The notes: a model not told the origin generated them from the letters alone. Positions 8,035 to 19,226 are shown, counted from the stretch's first letter. The stretch: DNA of 64,000 bases from an uncultured Reyranella sp. (GCF_945957355.1 NZ_CAMFKM010000006.1:124001-188000), one strand, 5' to 3'. Made by a program: numbers and translations.

Positions 8035-8616
8035 ATGACCACGCAGACCAAGCAGGATGAAGCCACTGGGGATTTTCACGAGCAGCTCAAGACCGTCCTG
8101 CCCCGCCTGCGCATCTACGCCCTGTCCCTGACGCGCGACCGGGACGCGGCGGAGGATCTCGTCCACGACACCGTGATCAAGGCTCTGACCGGCCGGAACA
8201 GTTTCCAGCCTGGTACCAACCTAGCGGCGTGGCTGTTTCGCATTCAGCGAAACGAGTTCATTTCGGGACTGCGCCGCCGGCGTCCGACGGTGCCAGTTGA
8301 CACCGCAATCGCCGAATCACTTTCTCATCCCGCTCATCAGGAAAGTGGCCTCGTCATGCGTGAATTCATGTCGGCGTTCGGGAAGCTTGCTGCGGCGCAG
8401 CGCGAGGCTCTGCTTCTGGCGGTGCTCGAGGGCCTGCCCTACGAGACGATCGCCGAACATACCGGTGTATCGGTCGGCACGGTCAAGAGCCGCATCTCTC
8501 GCGCGCGCGATACGCTCGAGCGGCTCCTGCTGGAAGGGGAAGCCCGCCCCTCGTCCGGCCCCGGCCGGACGTCCGCCTACCTCCGCGATGACGATTCCCC
8601 GGTCGCGACTCGTTAA
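8035..8616 (+). CDS. ecfG: ECF sigma factor, EcfG type (second copy)
   Basis: The protein has 193 residues. Region 2 reads 'LPRLRIYALSLTRDRDAAED' and goes on to 'NLAAWLFRIQRNEFISGLRR'. Region 4 reads 'EALLLAVLEGLPYETIAEHT' and ends 'VKSRISRARDTLERL'. It is a paralogue of the sigma factor just upstream but has an extra N-terminal 15 residues and a 30-residue polar tail. The ATG at 8035 has GGAG eight bases before it. The nepR gene follows by 118 bases on the same strand, the usual place for the anti-sigma gene next to ecfG, so this copy may be the main NepR-controlled sigma factor. Confidence 0.9.
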   Translation: MTTQTKQDEATGDFHEQLKTVLPRLRIYALSLTRDRDAAEDLVHDTVIKALTGRNSFQPGTNLAAWLFRIQRNEFISGLRRRRPTVPVDTAIAESLSHPAHQESGLVMREFMSAFGKLAAAQREALLLAVLEGLPYETIAEHTGVSVGTVKSRISRARDTLERLLLEGEARPSSGPGRTSAYLRDDDSPVATR

Positions 8617-8734
8617 AAGTCCTCTTTCACGACCGACGTTTGGGTGCGACAAAGTCATGAGTGGTCCCAGGGGGAGAGTTGGATGGGTCGGACAGGATCC
8701 CGCGGAGTGGAGTTCCGTCTCCGGGGAGCATGTT

Positions 8735-8962
8735 ATGGCCACTAACGACGACAAGCCCGAGGACGGACGCGCCGGTGGCCCGGCGCGTTCGAAGCCTCGC
8801 AGCAGTGATCGGCCGTTCGACATGTGGCTGCACAAGCAGCTTCACGCGATGTACGATGAGATCGCAAGCGAACCGCTGCCTGACGATCTTCTCAATCTCA
8901 TCGACAAGGATGCCGCCAGCGACAAGAAGCGTGGTGCATCGGAAGAGCCGCCCAAGAAGTAG
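8735..8962 (+). CDS. nepR: NepR anti-sigma factor
   Basis: A 75-residue protein. The core 'FDMWLHKQLHAMYDEIASEP' followed by LPDDLLNLI matches the two-helix NepR pattern (W..L..LY..V..EP.P..L..L). The flanks are polar and low in complexity, as usual. NepR binds EcfG and blocks it; phosphorylated PhyR takes its place. The ATG at 8735 fits the family length; an ATG five bases earlier is out of frame. It sits after the second ecfG and before a strong terminator. Confidence 0.93.
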   Translation: MATNDDKPEDGRAGGPARSKPRSSDRPFDMWLHKQLHAMYDEIASEPLPDDLLNLIDKDAASDKKRGASEEPPKK

Positions 8963-9021
8963 GCGTCGGGTTTCGTCGTCACAACCTGGCGATACGTCCA
9001 CCACACATTCCCCAATGAAAT

Positions 9022-9045
9022 GGCGGCGATCTTTCGATCGCCGCC
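9022..9045 (+). terminator. Hairpin terminator after nepR
   Basis: A perfect 10-bp stem (9022-9031 with 9036-9045) has a TTTC tetraloop. The tail (ACCCTTGTTC) is only weakly T-rich, so termination may be partial. It lies 59 bases after the nepR stop and marks the end of the stress-response island. Confidence 0.62.
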
Positions 9046-9211
9046 ACCCTTGTTCGCAACCCGCCGGTCAGCCCGGCCGGCACGCCGCGAACTCGTATCG
9101 CGCCACCACTCCGTTTTGTGCCGCCACTGCCTGTACCCAACGACCGTCCTCTGTTTCGGGTTCCGCGAGTTCGCTATAGGGACGAAGACAAAAAAACAGG
9201 GAGGTACATCG

Positions 9212-9976
9212 ATGGAGCTCTTTGATCTTTCCGGCCGCGTGGCCGTCGTTACCGGCGGCAATGGCGGCATCGGACTCGGAATGGCCTTGGGCATGGCGCG
9301 CGCCGGCGCGACCGTCGTCGTCGCGGGCCGCGACGCCGCCAAGAACGAGGCGGCGGTCAAGGAACTGCAGGCGACCGGCGCAAAAGCCGCCTCGATCGTC
9401 GTCGATGTGCTGAAGGAAGAGTCGTGCCGCGCGCTCATCGCCAATACGGTCGCAGCCCATGGCCGGCTCGACATCCTGGTGAACAACGCCGGCATCAACA
9501 TTCGCAAGCAACCGCAGGAATACTCGCTCGCCGAATGGCACCAGGTGATGGATAGCAACCTGACCAGCGCGTTCCTGTGCAGCCAGGCCGCCTATCCCGA
9601 GATGAAAAAGGTCGGGGCGGGCAAGATGATCAACATCGGCTCGATGATGTCGATCTTCGGCGCCTCCTTCACGACGGCCTATGCGGCAAGCAAGGGCGGT
9701 ATCGTGCAGATGACGAAGGCGATGGCCACCGCCTGGGCCAAGGACAACATCCAGGTGAACGCGATCCTGCCCGGATGGATCGACACCGCGCTCACCCAGC
9801 GCGCTCGTCGCGACGTGCCGGCGCTGCACGATTCGGTGCTGAAGCGCACCCCGGCCGGACGCTGGGGCACACCCGGCGACTTTGCCGGCATCGCGGTTTT
9901 CCTGGCGGCATCGGCGTCGGACTATGTCACCGGCGCCGCCATCACCGTCGATGGCGGCTATTCGGTGCAGGGCTAG
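9212..9976 (+). CDS. SDR-family NAD(P)-dependent oxidoreductase
   Basis: The protein has 254 residues, a classical short-chain dehydrogenase. The nucleotide-binding glycine motif is TGGNGGIG (about 15-22), the NNAG motif is present, and the catalytic set is Ser in 'INIGSMMSIFG', then YAASKGG. The C-terminus has VTGAAITVDGGYSVQG. The NIRKQPQEYSLAEW segment resembles gluconate 5-dehydrogenase and 2-deoxygluconate 3-dehydrogenase (KduD-like) enzymes, so a sugar-acid substrate is likely but not certain. The start has GGGAGG upstream. It stands alone, and its stop is 4 bases from the convergent stop of the next gene. Confidence 0.88.
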   Translation: MELFDLSGRVAVVTGGNGGIGLGMALGMARAGATVVVAGRDAAKNEAAVKELQATGAKAASIVVDVLKEESCRALIANTVAAHGRLDILVNNAGINIRKQPQEYSLAEWHQVMDSNLTSAFLCSQAAYPEMKKVGAGKMINIGSMMSIFGASFTTAYAASKGGIVQMTKAMATAWAKDNIQVNAILPGWIDTALTQRARRDVPALHDSVLKRTPAGRWGTPGDFAGIAVFLAASASDYVTGAAITVDGGYSVQG

Positions 9977-9980
9977 GCGA

Positions 9981-10568
9981 TCAGGGCGAGACGATCCGGC
10001 AGTCGGCGCGATCGACGAACAGGTCGGTCCTGGGTCCGTAGATCGTGATTCCACCACGCACCCCGGCGCCGACGCCAGGCACCAGCACACGGGTTTCCTC
10101 GACGAGTTTCCCGGCGTTGGTGAACCGGCAGTCGATCATCGGCGCCAGTGTGCCCGCGCTGTTGTTGTTCACGTAGAGGACGACCTGCCAGCGCTTTCCC
10201 GGAACCGCCCGCAGACTGGCATTGTCCATCGTCACGAGCGGCGTGCTCGGGCCGGCGGTCGGCGCGGACCAACCGAGAGCCGAGAATTTGGGCCGCTGCA
10301 CCACGACGCCCTTGATCCGCGCGGCCTGGGCCAGCGGATCGAAGGCGAGATCGGCCGGCGTGGGCTTGCCGATCGGCCCCTGCCCGACATTCTCCGGCGT
10401 CCAGATTTGACCCGTCTTGGGGTCGCGGAACTCGGGCATGCCGGGGGTCGTAGACACTTCCACATGGCTGCGGGGCACTGGCGGCGGCGCGGTCTGCGCG
10501 CCTGCGGCGGTCGCCACGAGTATGGCGGCCGCAGCCACGATGACAGTCTTTGCGATCGGCGAAATCAT
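9981..10568 (-). CDS. Secreted protein of unknown function (paralogue of 604-1194)
   Basis: The protein has 195 residues with a Sec signal (KTVIVAAAAILVATAAGAQT). Its core repeats the pattern of the protein at 604-1194: an EFRDPKTGQIWTPENV stretch, FDPLAQ, VVVQRPKF, then 'VVLYVNNNSAG', 'CRFTNAG' and 'LFVDRADCRIVSP'. The two cysteines are conserved. I recognise no named family; the strand-rich pattern suggests a compact beta domain in the periplasm. The ATG at 10568 has GGAGGG upstream. It follows the cpaA gene on the same strand by 26 bases. Confidence 0.78.
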   Translation of the reverse strand: MISPIAKTVIVAAAAILVATAAGAQTAPPPVPRSHVEVSTTPGMPEFRDPKTGQIWTPENVGQGPIGKPTPADLAFDPLAQAARIKGVVVQRPKFSALGWSAPTAGPSTPLVTMDNASLRAVPGKRWQVVLYVNNNSAGTLAPMIDCRFTNAGKLVEETRVLVPGVGAGVRGGITIYGPRTDLFVDRADCRIVSP

Positions 10569-10594
10569 GGGCCCTCCGTGTTCGGCTGCCGATC

Positions 10595-11098
10595 TCAACC
10601 GACGACCAGCCTGGTTGCAACCCAAAGTCCGCCTACTGCGATCGCGGGGCCGTAGGGCAGTCGCCGGCGCAGCGCCGCCTCGCCCGGGCCCGAAACCGGA
10701 CCAACGGGCGCTCCCGCCAGAAGGGCGATGCCCAGCAGGCCGCCCGCCACGGCTGTCACCAGCAGCAGATCGAGGATCTGAGCCGGACCTGCGAACAGGG
10801 CCACTGCGGCCAGAAGCTTGACGTCGCCTCCGCCCATCATGCCGGCGGCAAACGCCGCCGCGCCCGCGGCAAACAGGCCGGTCGCGCAGGCGATCGATAC
10901 GCCGATGGCGCTCAATGGGAAAGTGCCGCTCGCCAGGCCAAAGACGGCCCATGCGGCAAAAAGGGCCGCGATGGCGATCGAAAGCCCGTTTTCAATGTGG
11001 AGAGTGCGCAAATCCTGCCACGCCGCCGCAATCAGCAGGACCGCGAGGATCGCCAGGCAGCCGGTCTGGAGGAGCGTCACCAGATTCGGCAAAGCCAC
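10595..11098 (-). CDS. cpaA: CpaA-like prepilin peptidase (A24)
   Basis: The product has about 167 residues with six predicted membrane helices. The two aspartates of type IV prepilin peptidases are visible in 'AWQDLRTLHIENGLS' and in GGGDVKLLAA. It would cut the leader of the Flp pilin encoded 10 bases upstream. The start is uncertain: GTG at 11098 gives the usual length and lies just after the pilin stop, but its ribosome site is poor, and a second GTG at 11080 is possible. No other tad/cpa genes are visible here. Confidence 0.8.
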   Translation of the reverse strand: MALPNLVTLLQTGCLAILAVLLIAAAWQDLRTLHIENGLSIAIAALFAAWAVFGLASGTFPLSAIGVSIACATGLFAAGAAAFAAGMMGGGDVKLLAAVALFAGPAQILDLLLVTAVAGGLLGIALLAGAPVGPVSGPGEAALRRRLPYGPAIAVGGLWVATRLVVG

Positions 11099-11108
11099 CT
11101 GCTGCTCG

Positions 11109-11267
11109 CTAGTTGAGGGCCGCCGCACCGAGGACGTGGCTAACCTTGTCGGTGACCGATCGGATCGATGCGATCGCGGCAACCGCGATCAACGAGGTGA
11201 TCAACGTGTATTCGACGGCCGTGGCGCCTTGGGTGTTCTTCATCAACCGACGGAAGATCGAAAGCAT
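11109..11267 (-). CDS. flp: Flp-family type IVb pilin
   Basis: A 52-residue Flp/Fap pilin. It has a basic leader (MLSIFRRLMKN), the cleavage region TQGATAVEYTLI with the conserved Glu and Tyr, then one hydrophobic helix and a short tail. Flp pilins form adhesive Tad fibres after CpaA processing. GGAGG lies eight bases before the ATG, and a near-consensus sigma-70 promoter stands 52 bases upstream. The pilin and peptidase form a two-gene unit; the secretion ATPase and secretin must be elsewhere in the genome. Confidence 0.88.
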   Translation of the reverse strand: MLSIFRRLMKNTQGATAVEYTLITSLIAVAAIASIRSVTDKVSHVLGAAALN

Positions 11268-11318
11268 TCCCCAGCCTCCAGCCTAGACTTGCCGGCCCCG
11301 TGCCGAATCAACTTAGGG

Positions 11319-11347
11319 AAAATACTTAATGTGAAATCTCAGGTCAA
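11319..11347 (-). promoter_or_regulatory. Sigma-70 promoter of flp-cpaA
   Basis: On the minus strand TTGACC (11347-11342), a 17-base spacer and TATTTT (11324-11319) match the housekeeping consensus well. It lies in a notably AT-rich gap, 52 bases before the flp ATG. Confidence 0.65.
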
Positions 11348-11516
11348 TTGAAAGCCGACCATTTTGTGTCATCATTTCTAATAATTTGATTCCAATGGGG
11401 AATTTCTGTGGCCGTCATCGAGTCGCGCCGTCGGCAAACGAGGTGTCCCGAGGTAAGGAATCGGGAAATCTGAACCCGAGAAACGGCCGGCGGACGCCTC
11501 CCCGCAGCGGCACGAC

Positions 11517-12350
11517 TCAGTCGCCCGAGGGGCTTCCCCGGTCGACGGCGCGCAGCGGCACCACCCCTGCCGCCTCGGCCGCCTTGCGATCCTGCGCCGC
11601 CTGCCGGCGATAGGACAGAAGGCTGAAGGGAATCAGGCACATGTAGCCGAGCCCGATCAGGGACAGCGCGATCCAGGGGGCGCTGGCCAGCACCCCCATG
11701 ACCAATGCAGCCGCCAGCAGCGTCGGCAGCACGAGATGGCGCGGGATCCTGCCCTTCTTGAACGAGAAAGTCGGCACGCGGCTCACCATGAGACCACCGA
11801 CGGCGACCAGGACCAGGCCGACGACGACGGAATGGCGGGGCCATGCCGCCTCGATCTCGAAGCTCACCATGAGCGGCATCAAAGCCAGCAAGGCGCCCGC
11901 CGGCGCCGGCACACCGGTGAAGTAGGATCCCGTCCAGACGGGCGGCGGCGTGTCGGAAACCAGAGCGGTATTGAACCGCGCGAGACGCAGCGCCGAGCAG
12001 ATCGGGAACATCAGGGTCACGATCCAGCCCAGAGCTCCGACATGGCTCAAGGAGGCGAGATAGAGGACCAACGCCGGAGCGACGCCGAAGCAGAGGAAAT
12101 CCGAGAGGGAATCGAGTTCGGCACCGAAGCGACTGGTGACGCCCAACCGGCGCGCCACGCGGCCGTCGAGAGCATCGAAAATCGCCGCGACGATGATGGC
12201 GATCACGGCCAGCCGCATCTCCCCCTGCAGGGCGAAGCGGATCCCCGTCAAACCGGAGCACAGGGCGGCGAGTGTCAGGACGTTCGGGATCAGCCGGTGA
12301 ATGGAGAAGCCACGCAATCCGCCGCGTTGCGAGCGCAGGTCGCTATCCAT
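11517..12350 (-). CDS. pssA: CDP-diacylglycerol-serine O-phosphatidyltransferase
   Basis: The protein has 277 residues, with about eight membrane helices. The CDP-alcohol phosphotransferase signature is complete: DALDGRVARR, then FGAELDSLSD, i.e. DG-x2-AR-x8-G-x3-D-x3-D. It makes phosphatidylserine from CDP-diacylglycerol and serine at the inner membrane. The next step, decarboxylation to phosphatidylethanolamine, is encoded by psd 24 bases upstream on the same strand. The C-terminus has a charged cytoplasmic tail. Confidence 0.94.
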   Translation of the reverse strand: MDSDLRSQRGGLRGFSIHRLIPNVLTLAALCSGLTGIRFALQGEMRLAVIAIIVAAIFDALDGRVARRLGVTSRFGAELDSLSDFLCFGVAPALVLYLASLSHVGALGWIVTLMFPICSALRLARFNTALVSDTPPPVWTGSYFTGVPAPAGALLALMPLMVSFEIEAAWPRHSVVVGLVLVAVGGLMVSRVPTFSFKKGRIPRHLVLPTLLAAALVMGVLASAPWIALSLIGLGYMCLIPFSLLSYRRQAAQDRKAAEAAGVVPLRAVDRGSPSGD

Positions 12351-12373
12351 GCAGGACTCCCTCGAATTCGTCG

Positions 12374-13066
12374 CTAGAACTCGATGGCGAGACGCGGCCC
12401 CGCCATCACGGGGTCGAGTTCGGCCATGACGGTCTCGCCGCCGATCATGCGCTGCCCCGGAGAAACCAGCAGCCGCGCACCTTCCGGCAGGTAAAGGTCC
12501 GTCCGACTACCAAAGCGGATATGGCCAAAACGTTCCCCCGCGACCACCGCCTGCCCCGGCTTCACATAGCAGACGATGCGGCGGGCAACGTATCCCGCGA
12601 TCTGCACGCAGCCGATAACGCGGCCGTCGGCGCGGCGCAACGCCAGTGCCGTGCGCTCGTTGTCTTCGCTGGCCTTGTCGGCATTAGCACTCAGGAACTT
12701 GCCCGGCCGGTAGGCCACGACGTCCACGGTCGCGGCGCAGGGGCTGCGGTTGATGTGGACGTCGAATACACTGAGGAAGATCGAGACCCGTGTCAGCGGC
12801 TTGTCGCCGAGGCCCAGTTCCTGCGGCGGAACGGCGTCGACGACCATCTGCACCAGGCCGTCGGCCGGCGCGATCAGCAGCCCGTCATCCTGCGGCACGC
12901 CGCGCGGCGGGTCGCGGAAAAAGTAGATAGACCACAAGGTGACGACGAACAGCGGCCAGAACAGCCACGCTGCGCCGGTCAAGGCGGCCAGGAACGTCGC
13001 GGCCGCAAACAGGGCGATGAATCGCCAACCGTCCTCGAGGATCGGCACCAGGAAATTGGCAAGCAT
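12374..13066 (-). CDS. psd: Phosphatidylserine decarboxylase (short proenzyme)
   Basis: The protein has 230 residues, the length of the short, two-pass bacterial type. N-terminal hydrophobic helices are followed by 'VSIFLSVFDVHINRSP' with the His of the active site. The self-cleavage site is RFGSRTDL; cleavage between Gly and Ser makes the pyruvoyl group. It converts phosphatidylserine to phosphatidylethanolamine. psd and pssA are adjacent and co-directional, the common pairing in Alphaproteobacteria. Confidence 0.94.
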   Translation of the reverse strand: MLANFLVPILEDGWRFIALFAAATFLAALTGAAWLFWPLFVVTLWSIYFFRDPPRGVPQDDGLLIAPADGLVQMVVDAVPPQELGLGDKPLTRVSIFLSVFDVHINRSPCAATVDVVAYRPGKFLSANADKASEDNERTALALRRADGRVIGCVQIAGYVARRIVCYVKPGQAVVAGERFGHIRFGSRTDLYLPEGARLLVSPGQRMIGGETVMAELDPVMAGPRLAIEF

Positions 13067-13094
13067 GAGTGTCGCGCTCTTCGTTGTCCGAAGG

Positions 13095-14138
13095 TCAGTT
13101 GACCTTGGGCAGGCTGAGGATTTGTCCGGGGTATATCAGATCGGGATTCTTAACCTGATCCTTGTTTGCGGCGAAAATGACGGTGTGACGCCACCCCGCA
13201 CCATAGTGCGCCTGCGCAATGTTCCAGAGATTGTCTCCCTTTACGATGTGCAGCCGCCTGCCGTCGGCGCTCGAGACCGGCGCCACGACAACGCGCTCGA
13301 ATGGCAGTTCGAGGCGCGCGACGGGCTTGCCGTCGGTGGCGATACGATCGAGCCTGAGCATATGCTTGCCCTGTTCGACCGGGTCCGCGGGCTTCAGCCG
13401 CCAGCGACCGTCGGCGGCCGCCCTGCCTTCAGCGACCAGCCTGTCGTTCATGTATGCCCTGACGACGGTGCCCGGAGCGGCCAGGCCCGAGACGGTGACG
13501 TGGCCGCCGTCGTCGTAGTCCAGCGTCGACACGGAAAGATCGGCCGACTTCGGGAGGCCGGCGGACGTGGGCGGCTGCACGAGGGTTGCAGCGCCGGCCG
13601 GCGGCGAGATCATGACCAGCGTCTCCGCACGCGGCTGAGCGGGGGCGTTCGCTGCGGGCGGCTCCGGCACGACGGCGACAACGGCCTGCTCGGAGGTGAG
13701 CGGCGCCTTGCCCTCGAAATGCTGCACGACGCGCAATTCGTGCTGGCCGACCGTGAGCGGCGGGTCCTGGACGATGATGACCCACTCCCCGCGCGAGTCG
13801 GATTCTGCCTTGGCGATCTCCTTGCCGCCGTCCAGCAGCACGATCTTGGCGCTGGGGGCGGCTCGGCCAGCGATCACCGCGCGGCCATCCGGGCCGATAC
13901 GGGCGACATCGAACGAGGGCGAGGAAGGGGCGGCCGATGGAACCGATGCGGGCGCCGGGGCAGTGGTTGCGGTCGAGGTGCTGGCAGGCGTAGGCCCCGA
14001 TGCCGGGCCGCCAATGACGGCTTTGACCGGCTGGTCGATGGCGGCCTGCTCGCTCAACTTCCCGCGCCATGCGACGCCGAGGGCGATCGCGATCACCACC
14101 GCGCCCACAGCGACCAGCCCGAAAACAGTTCGTGACAT
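13095..14138 (-). CDS. LysM-domain membrane-anchored protein with Ig-like repeats
   Basis: The protein has 347 residues. An N-terminal helix (about 4-22, VFGLVAVGAVVIAIALGVAW) anchors it, a Pro/Ala/Thr-rich linker follows, then two Ig-like strand-rich segments (GRAVIAGRAAPSAKIVLLD and DDGGHVTVSGLAAPGTVVRAY). A C-terminal LysM domain (about 298-346, VKGDNLWNIAQAHYG, ending YPGQILSLPKV) should bind peptidoglycan. This matches the LysM proteins with a 'GRAxPGAxV' repeat common in Alphaproteobacteria; the function is structural or unknown. The ATG at 14138 has GGAGGG upstream. Confidence 0.84.
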   Translation of the reverse strand: MSRTVFGLVAVGAVVIAIALGVAWRGKLSEQAAIDQPVKAVIGGPASGPTPASTSTATTAPAPASVPSAAPSSPSFDVARIGPDGRAVIAGRAAPSAKIVLLDGGKEIAKAESDSRGEWVIIVQDPPLTVGQHELRVVQHFEGKAPLTSEQAVVAVVPEPPAANAPAQPRAETLVMISPPAGAATLVQPPTSAGLPKSADLSVSTLDYDDGGHVTVSGLAAPGTVVRAYMNDRLVAEGRAAADGRWRLKPADPVEQGKHMLRLDRIATDGKPVARLELPFERVVVAPVSSADGRRLHIVKGDNLWNIAQAHYGAGWRHTVIFAANKDQVKNPDLIYPGQILSLPKVN

Positions 14139-14254
14139 CGCCCTCCCAACGGTGCGACCACCATCCCCATTGGCGTCGCAGCCAGCCTTTGCGTAACAAT
14201 ACCATGTCACACCGTCGCTGAAACGCGCCGGATCGTCCCAGAAAAGCAGCTTTC

Positions 14255-14848
14255 GTGCCCGAGATCACCCCCTCTTCCCTCTGCGTCTTCTGCGGCGCCC
14301 GTTTCGGAACAGACCCCGCCACGCGGGAGACCGCCGTCGGCCTGGGACGGCTTCTCGCCGCCCAGGGCATTACCCTGGTCTATGGCGGCGGCGGCGTCGG
14401 CCTGATGGGGCTGGTCGCCAATGCCACCCTCGACGCCGGCGGCCGGGCCGTGGGCATCATTCCGAACTTTCTCCTGCAGCGCGAAGCGGGCCATCCGGCG
14501 CTCACCGAGACCGTGGTCGTCGAGACCATGCACGAGCGCAAACTGCAGATGTTCGAGCGAGCGGACGGTTTCGTGGTGCTGCCCGGTGGCATCGGCACCC
14601 TGGAGGAGTTCTTCGAGGTCCTGTCCTGGCGGACCCTCGGTCTCCACAGCAAGCCGATCGTGATCATCGATCAGGGGGGCTACTGGGAGCCCTTGGCCGC
14701 CCTCCTCCGTGGCGTCGTGGAAGGTGGATTCGCCGAGCGAACCCATCTCGACCATGTCGCCTTCGTAAGCGACTTGAAGGACGTCCTGCCCGCCATTGCG
14801 GCAATGCCCGCGTTCAACGGCTTCGAGAAGCGCCTGGACAAGGTCTGA
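14255..14848 (+). CDS. LOG-family protein (TIGR00730), probable nucleotide phosphoribohydrolase
   Basis: The protein has 197 residues. It has the Rossmann-like LOG signature: CVFCGARFG near the N-terminus, VYGGGGVGLMG, and PGGIGTLEEFFE with the catalytic Glu, plus 'ETMHERKLQMFERADGFVVLPG'. Enzymes of this family cut the N-glycosidic bond of AMP or cytokinin riboside monophosphates. The gene starts with GTG at 14255 and is divergent from the LysM gene. Which nucleotide is used in vivo cannot be told. Confidence 0.88.
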   Translation: MPEITPSSLCVFCGARFGTDPATRETAVGLGRLLAAQGITLVYGGGGVGLMGLVANATLDAGGRAVGIIPNFLLQREAGHPALTETVVVETMHERKLQMFERADGFVVLPGGIGTLEEFFEVLSWRTLGLHSKPIVIIDQGGYWEPLAALLRGVVEGGFAERTHLDHVAFVSDLKDVLPAIAAMPAFNGFEKRLDKV

Positions 14849-14861
14849 TCCTTTCGCATGA

Positions 14862-17246
<2,385 letters not shown>

Positions 17247-17260
17247 AGCAGCGTCAGGTC

Positions 17261-17290
17261 AAGCCGCCCCGGGCAACCGGGGCGGCTTTC
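17261..17290 (+). terminator. Rho-independent terminator between the two isocitrate dehydrogenase genes
   Basis: A perfect 12-bp stem (17261-17272 with 17277-17288) has a stable GCAA tetraloop and is followed by TCTAAA. It lies 15 bases past the stop of the monomeric IDH gene. Confidence 0.82.
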
Positions 17291-17326
17291 TAAATGGTGC
17301 GTTACGCGAAGTGTGAGGTCCGGAAG

Positions 17327-18544
17327 ATGCCGAAGATCAAGGTCAAGAACCCGGTCGTCGAGATGGACGGCGACGAGATGACCCGCATCATCTGGGCATT
17401 CATCAAGGACAAGCTGATTCTTCCCTATCTCGACGTCGACCTGAAGTACTACGACCTCGGCATCGAGAATCGCGACAGAACCGGCGACCAGGTGACGGTC
17501 GAGTCGGCCAGGGCTGCGCTGCAGTACGGCGTCGCCGTGAAGTGCGCGACCATCACGCCGGACGAAGCGCGGGTCAAAGAGTTCAATCTCAAGGAGATGT
17601 GGCGGTCGCCCAACGGCACCATCCGCAACATCATGGGCGGCACCATCTTCCGCGAGCCGATCGTCTGCAAGAACGTGCCCCGCCTCGTCCCCGGCTGGAC
17701 GCACCCGATCGTCATCGGCCGCCACGCGTTCGGCGACCAGTATCGCGCCACCGACTTCGTGGTGCCGGGCAAGGGCAAGCTCACCGTCCGCTTCGAGGGC
17801 GAGGACGGAAAGGTCATCGAGCATGAGGTGTTCGACTTCCCGGCCGGCGGCGTCGCAATGACGATGTACAATCTCGACGAGTCGATCATCGGATTCGCGC
17901 GAAGCTCGTTCAATTATGGCCTGATGCGCGGCTGGCCGGTCTACCTGTCGACCAAGAACACCATCCTCAAGCGCTATGACGGCCGCTTCAAGGACCTGTT
18001 CCAGGAGGTCTTCGACAAGGAATTCGCCGACAAGTTCAAGGCGAAGAACATCCACTATCAGCACCGCCTGATCGACGACATGGTCGCCTCCGCCCTGAAG
18101 TGGCACGGCGAGTTCGTCTGGGCCTGCAAGAACTACGATGGCGACGTCCAGTCCGACACGGTGGCCCAGGGCTTCGGCTCGCTCGGTCTCATGACGTCGG
18201 TGCTGCTGACTCCGGACGGCAAGACCGTCGAGGCCGAGGCCGCGCACGGCACGGTGACGCGCCACTACCGTGAGCACCAGCAGGGCAAGCCGACCTCGAC
18301 TAATCCGATCGCCTCGATCTTCGCCTGGACGCAGGCCCTGAAGTACCGCGGCACCTTCGACGACACGCCGGAGGTGGTGAAGTTCGCCGAGGCGCTCGAG
18401 AAGGTCTGCGTCGAGGCCGTGGAGAGCGGCAAGATGACCAAGGACCTCGCGCTGCTGATCGGCATGAATCAGGCCTACCTGACCACCGAGGAGTTCCTCG
18501 CCGTGCTCGACGGCAACCTCAAGAGCCAGATGGCCAGCTGGTAG
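17327..18544 (+). CDS. icd: Homodimeric NADP-dependent isocitrate dehydrogenase
   Basis: The protein has 405 residues and begins [20 protein letters not shown], as in the eukaryote-like type of NADP-IDH common in Alphaproteobacteria. Substrate and metal residues are in '[19 protein letters not shown]' and '[20 protein letters not shown]'; NADP binding is in '[17 protein letters not shown]'. It catalyses the same reaction as the unrelated monomeric enzyme upstream. An in-frame ATG at 17294 lies inside the terminator region; the ATG at 17327 fits the family. Confidence 0.95.
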   Translation: MPKIKVKNPVVEMDGDEMTRIIWAFIKDKLILPYLDVDLKYYDLGIENRDRTGDQVTVESARAALQYGVAVKCATITPDEARVKEFNLKEMWRSPNGTIRNIMGGTIFREPIVCKNVPRLVPGWTHPIVIGRHAFGDQYRATDFVVPGKGKLTVRFEGEDGKVIEHEVFDFPAGGVAMTMYNLDESIIGFARSSFNYGLMRGWPVYLSTKNTILKRYDGRFKDLFQEVFDKEFADKFKAKNIHYQHRLIDDMVASALKWHGEFVWACKNYDGDVQSDTVAQGFGSLGLMTSVLLTPDGKTVEAEAAHGTVTRHYREHQQGKPTSTNPIASIFAWTQALKYRGTFDDTPEVVKFAEALEKVCVEAVESGKMTKDLALLIGMNQAYLTTEEFLAVLDGNLKSQMASW

Positions 18545-18551
18545 GGCGCAT

Positions 18552-19226
18552 TTGATCGTCGCCGGCGCCGACGGTTGCCGCACCGGCTGGGTGGTTTGCC
18601 GGCGTGACAGTGACGGTGCCCTCGACGTTGGAGTTGTGAAGACCCTCGCGGAGGCCTGCGAGGGTCTTTCCGTTCTGGCCGTCGACATGCCGATCGGCCT
18701 CGTCGACGAGCCGCGGCCCGGGCGCGCCTGCGAGCGCGAAGCCCGCGCCCTCATGCCCGGCAAGACGAGCTCCGTCTTCCCCACCCCCTGCCGGCCGGCC
18801 CTCGCCTGCGCCACGCATGCCGAGGCCAACGCCCTCAGCAAGGCACTGGGTGTCGGGCTGACCCGGCAAACGTTCCACCTCTTCCCCAAGATGCGCGAGG
18901 TCGACGCGCTGATGCGCGGCAACGAGACCTTGCGCTCGATCGTCTACGAGGCGCATCCCGAACTGGCCTTTGCGCGCATGAACGACGGCAAGCCCGTGCT
19001 CAGCAAGAAGCGCCGGCCCGAAGGCTTCGGCGAGCGCCTCGAGTTGCTCGCTCGACACGGCTTCCCGTGGGAGCCACGATCGCTCCCCGGCGCTGCCCGC
19101 GACGACGTGCTCGATGCCATGGCCGTCTGCCGAACGGCCCTCCTGATCGCCCAGGGTACGGCGACGCGCCTGGGACCGGCGCAAGAGCGTGACCGCCACG
19201 GCCTGCCGATGAACATCTGGTTCTAA
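18552..19226 (+). CDS. DUF429 protein (predicted nuclease-fold)
   Basis: The protein has 224 residues. The pattern GADGCRTGWVV at the start, 'VDMPIGL' and a C-terminal 'DDVLDAMAVCRTA' match DUF429, a predicted RNase H-like fold with acidic residues (Asp in GADG, Asp in VDMP, Asp in DDVLDA). Its function is not established. The start is TTG at 18552, only 7 bases after the icd stop, so it is probably co-transcribed with icd. Confidence 0.8.
   Translation: MIVAGADGCRTGWVVCRRDSDGALDVGVVKTLAEACEGLSVLAVDMPIGLVDEPRPGRACEREARALMPGKTSSVFPTPCRPALACATHAEANALSKALGVGLTRQTFHLFPKMREVDALMRGNETLRSIVYEAHPELAFARMNDGKPVLSKKRRPEGFGERLELLARHGFPWEPRSLPGAARDDVLDAMAVCRTALLIAQGTATRLGPAQERDRHGLPMNIWF

Noticed and set aside
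8963..9211. In-frame extension of the SDR gene upstream of 9212
   Set aside because: It would run through the nepR terminator; the ATG at 9212 has a GGGAGG site and begins the family's usual N-terminus.
11386..11613. Short plus-strand frame in the gap upstream of flp
   Set aside because: No ribosome site, low-complexity Arg/Pro/Ser product, and it overlaps the end of pssA on the other strand.
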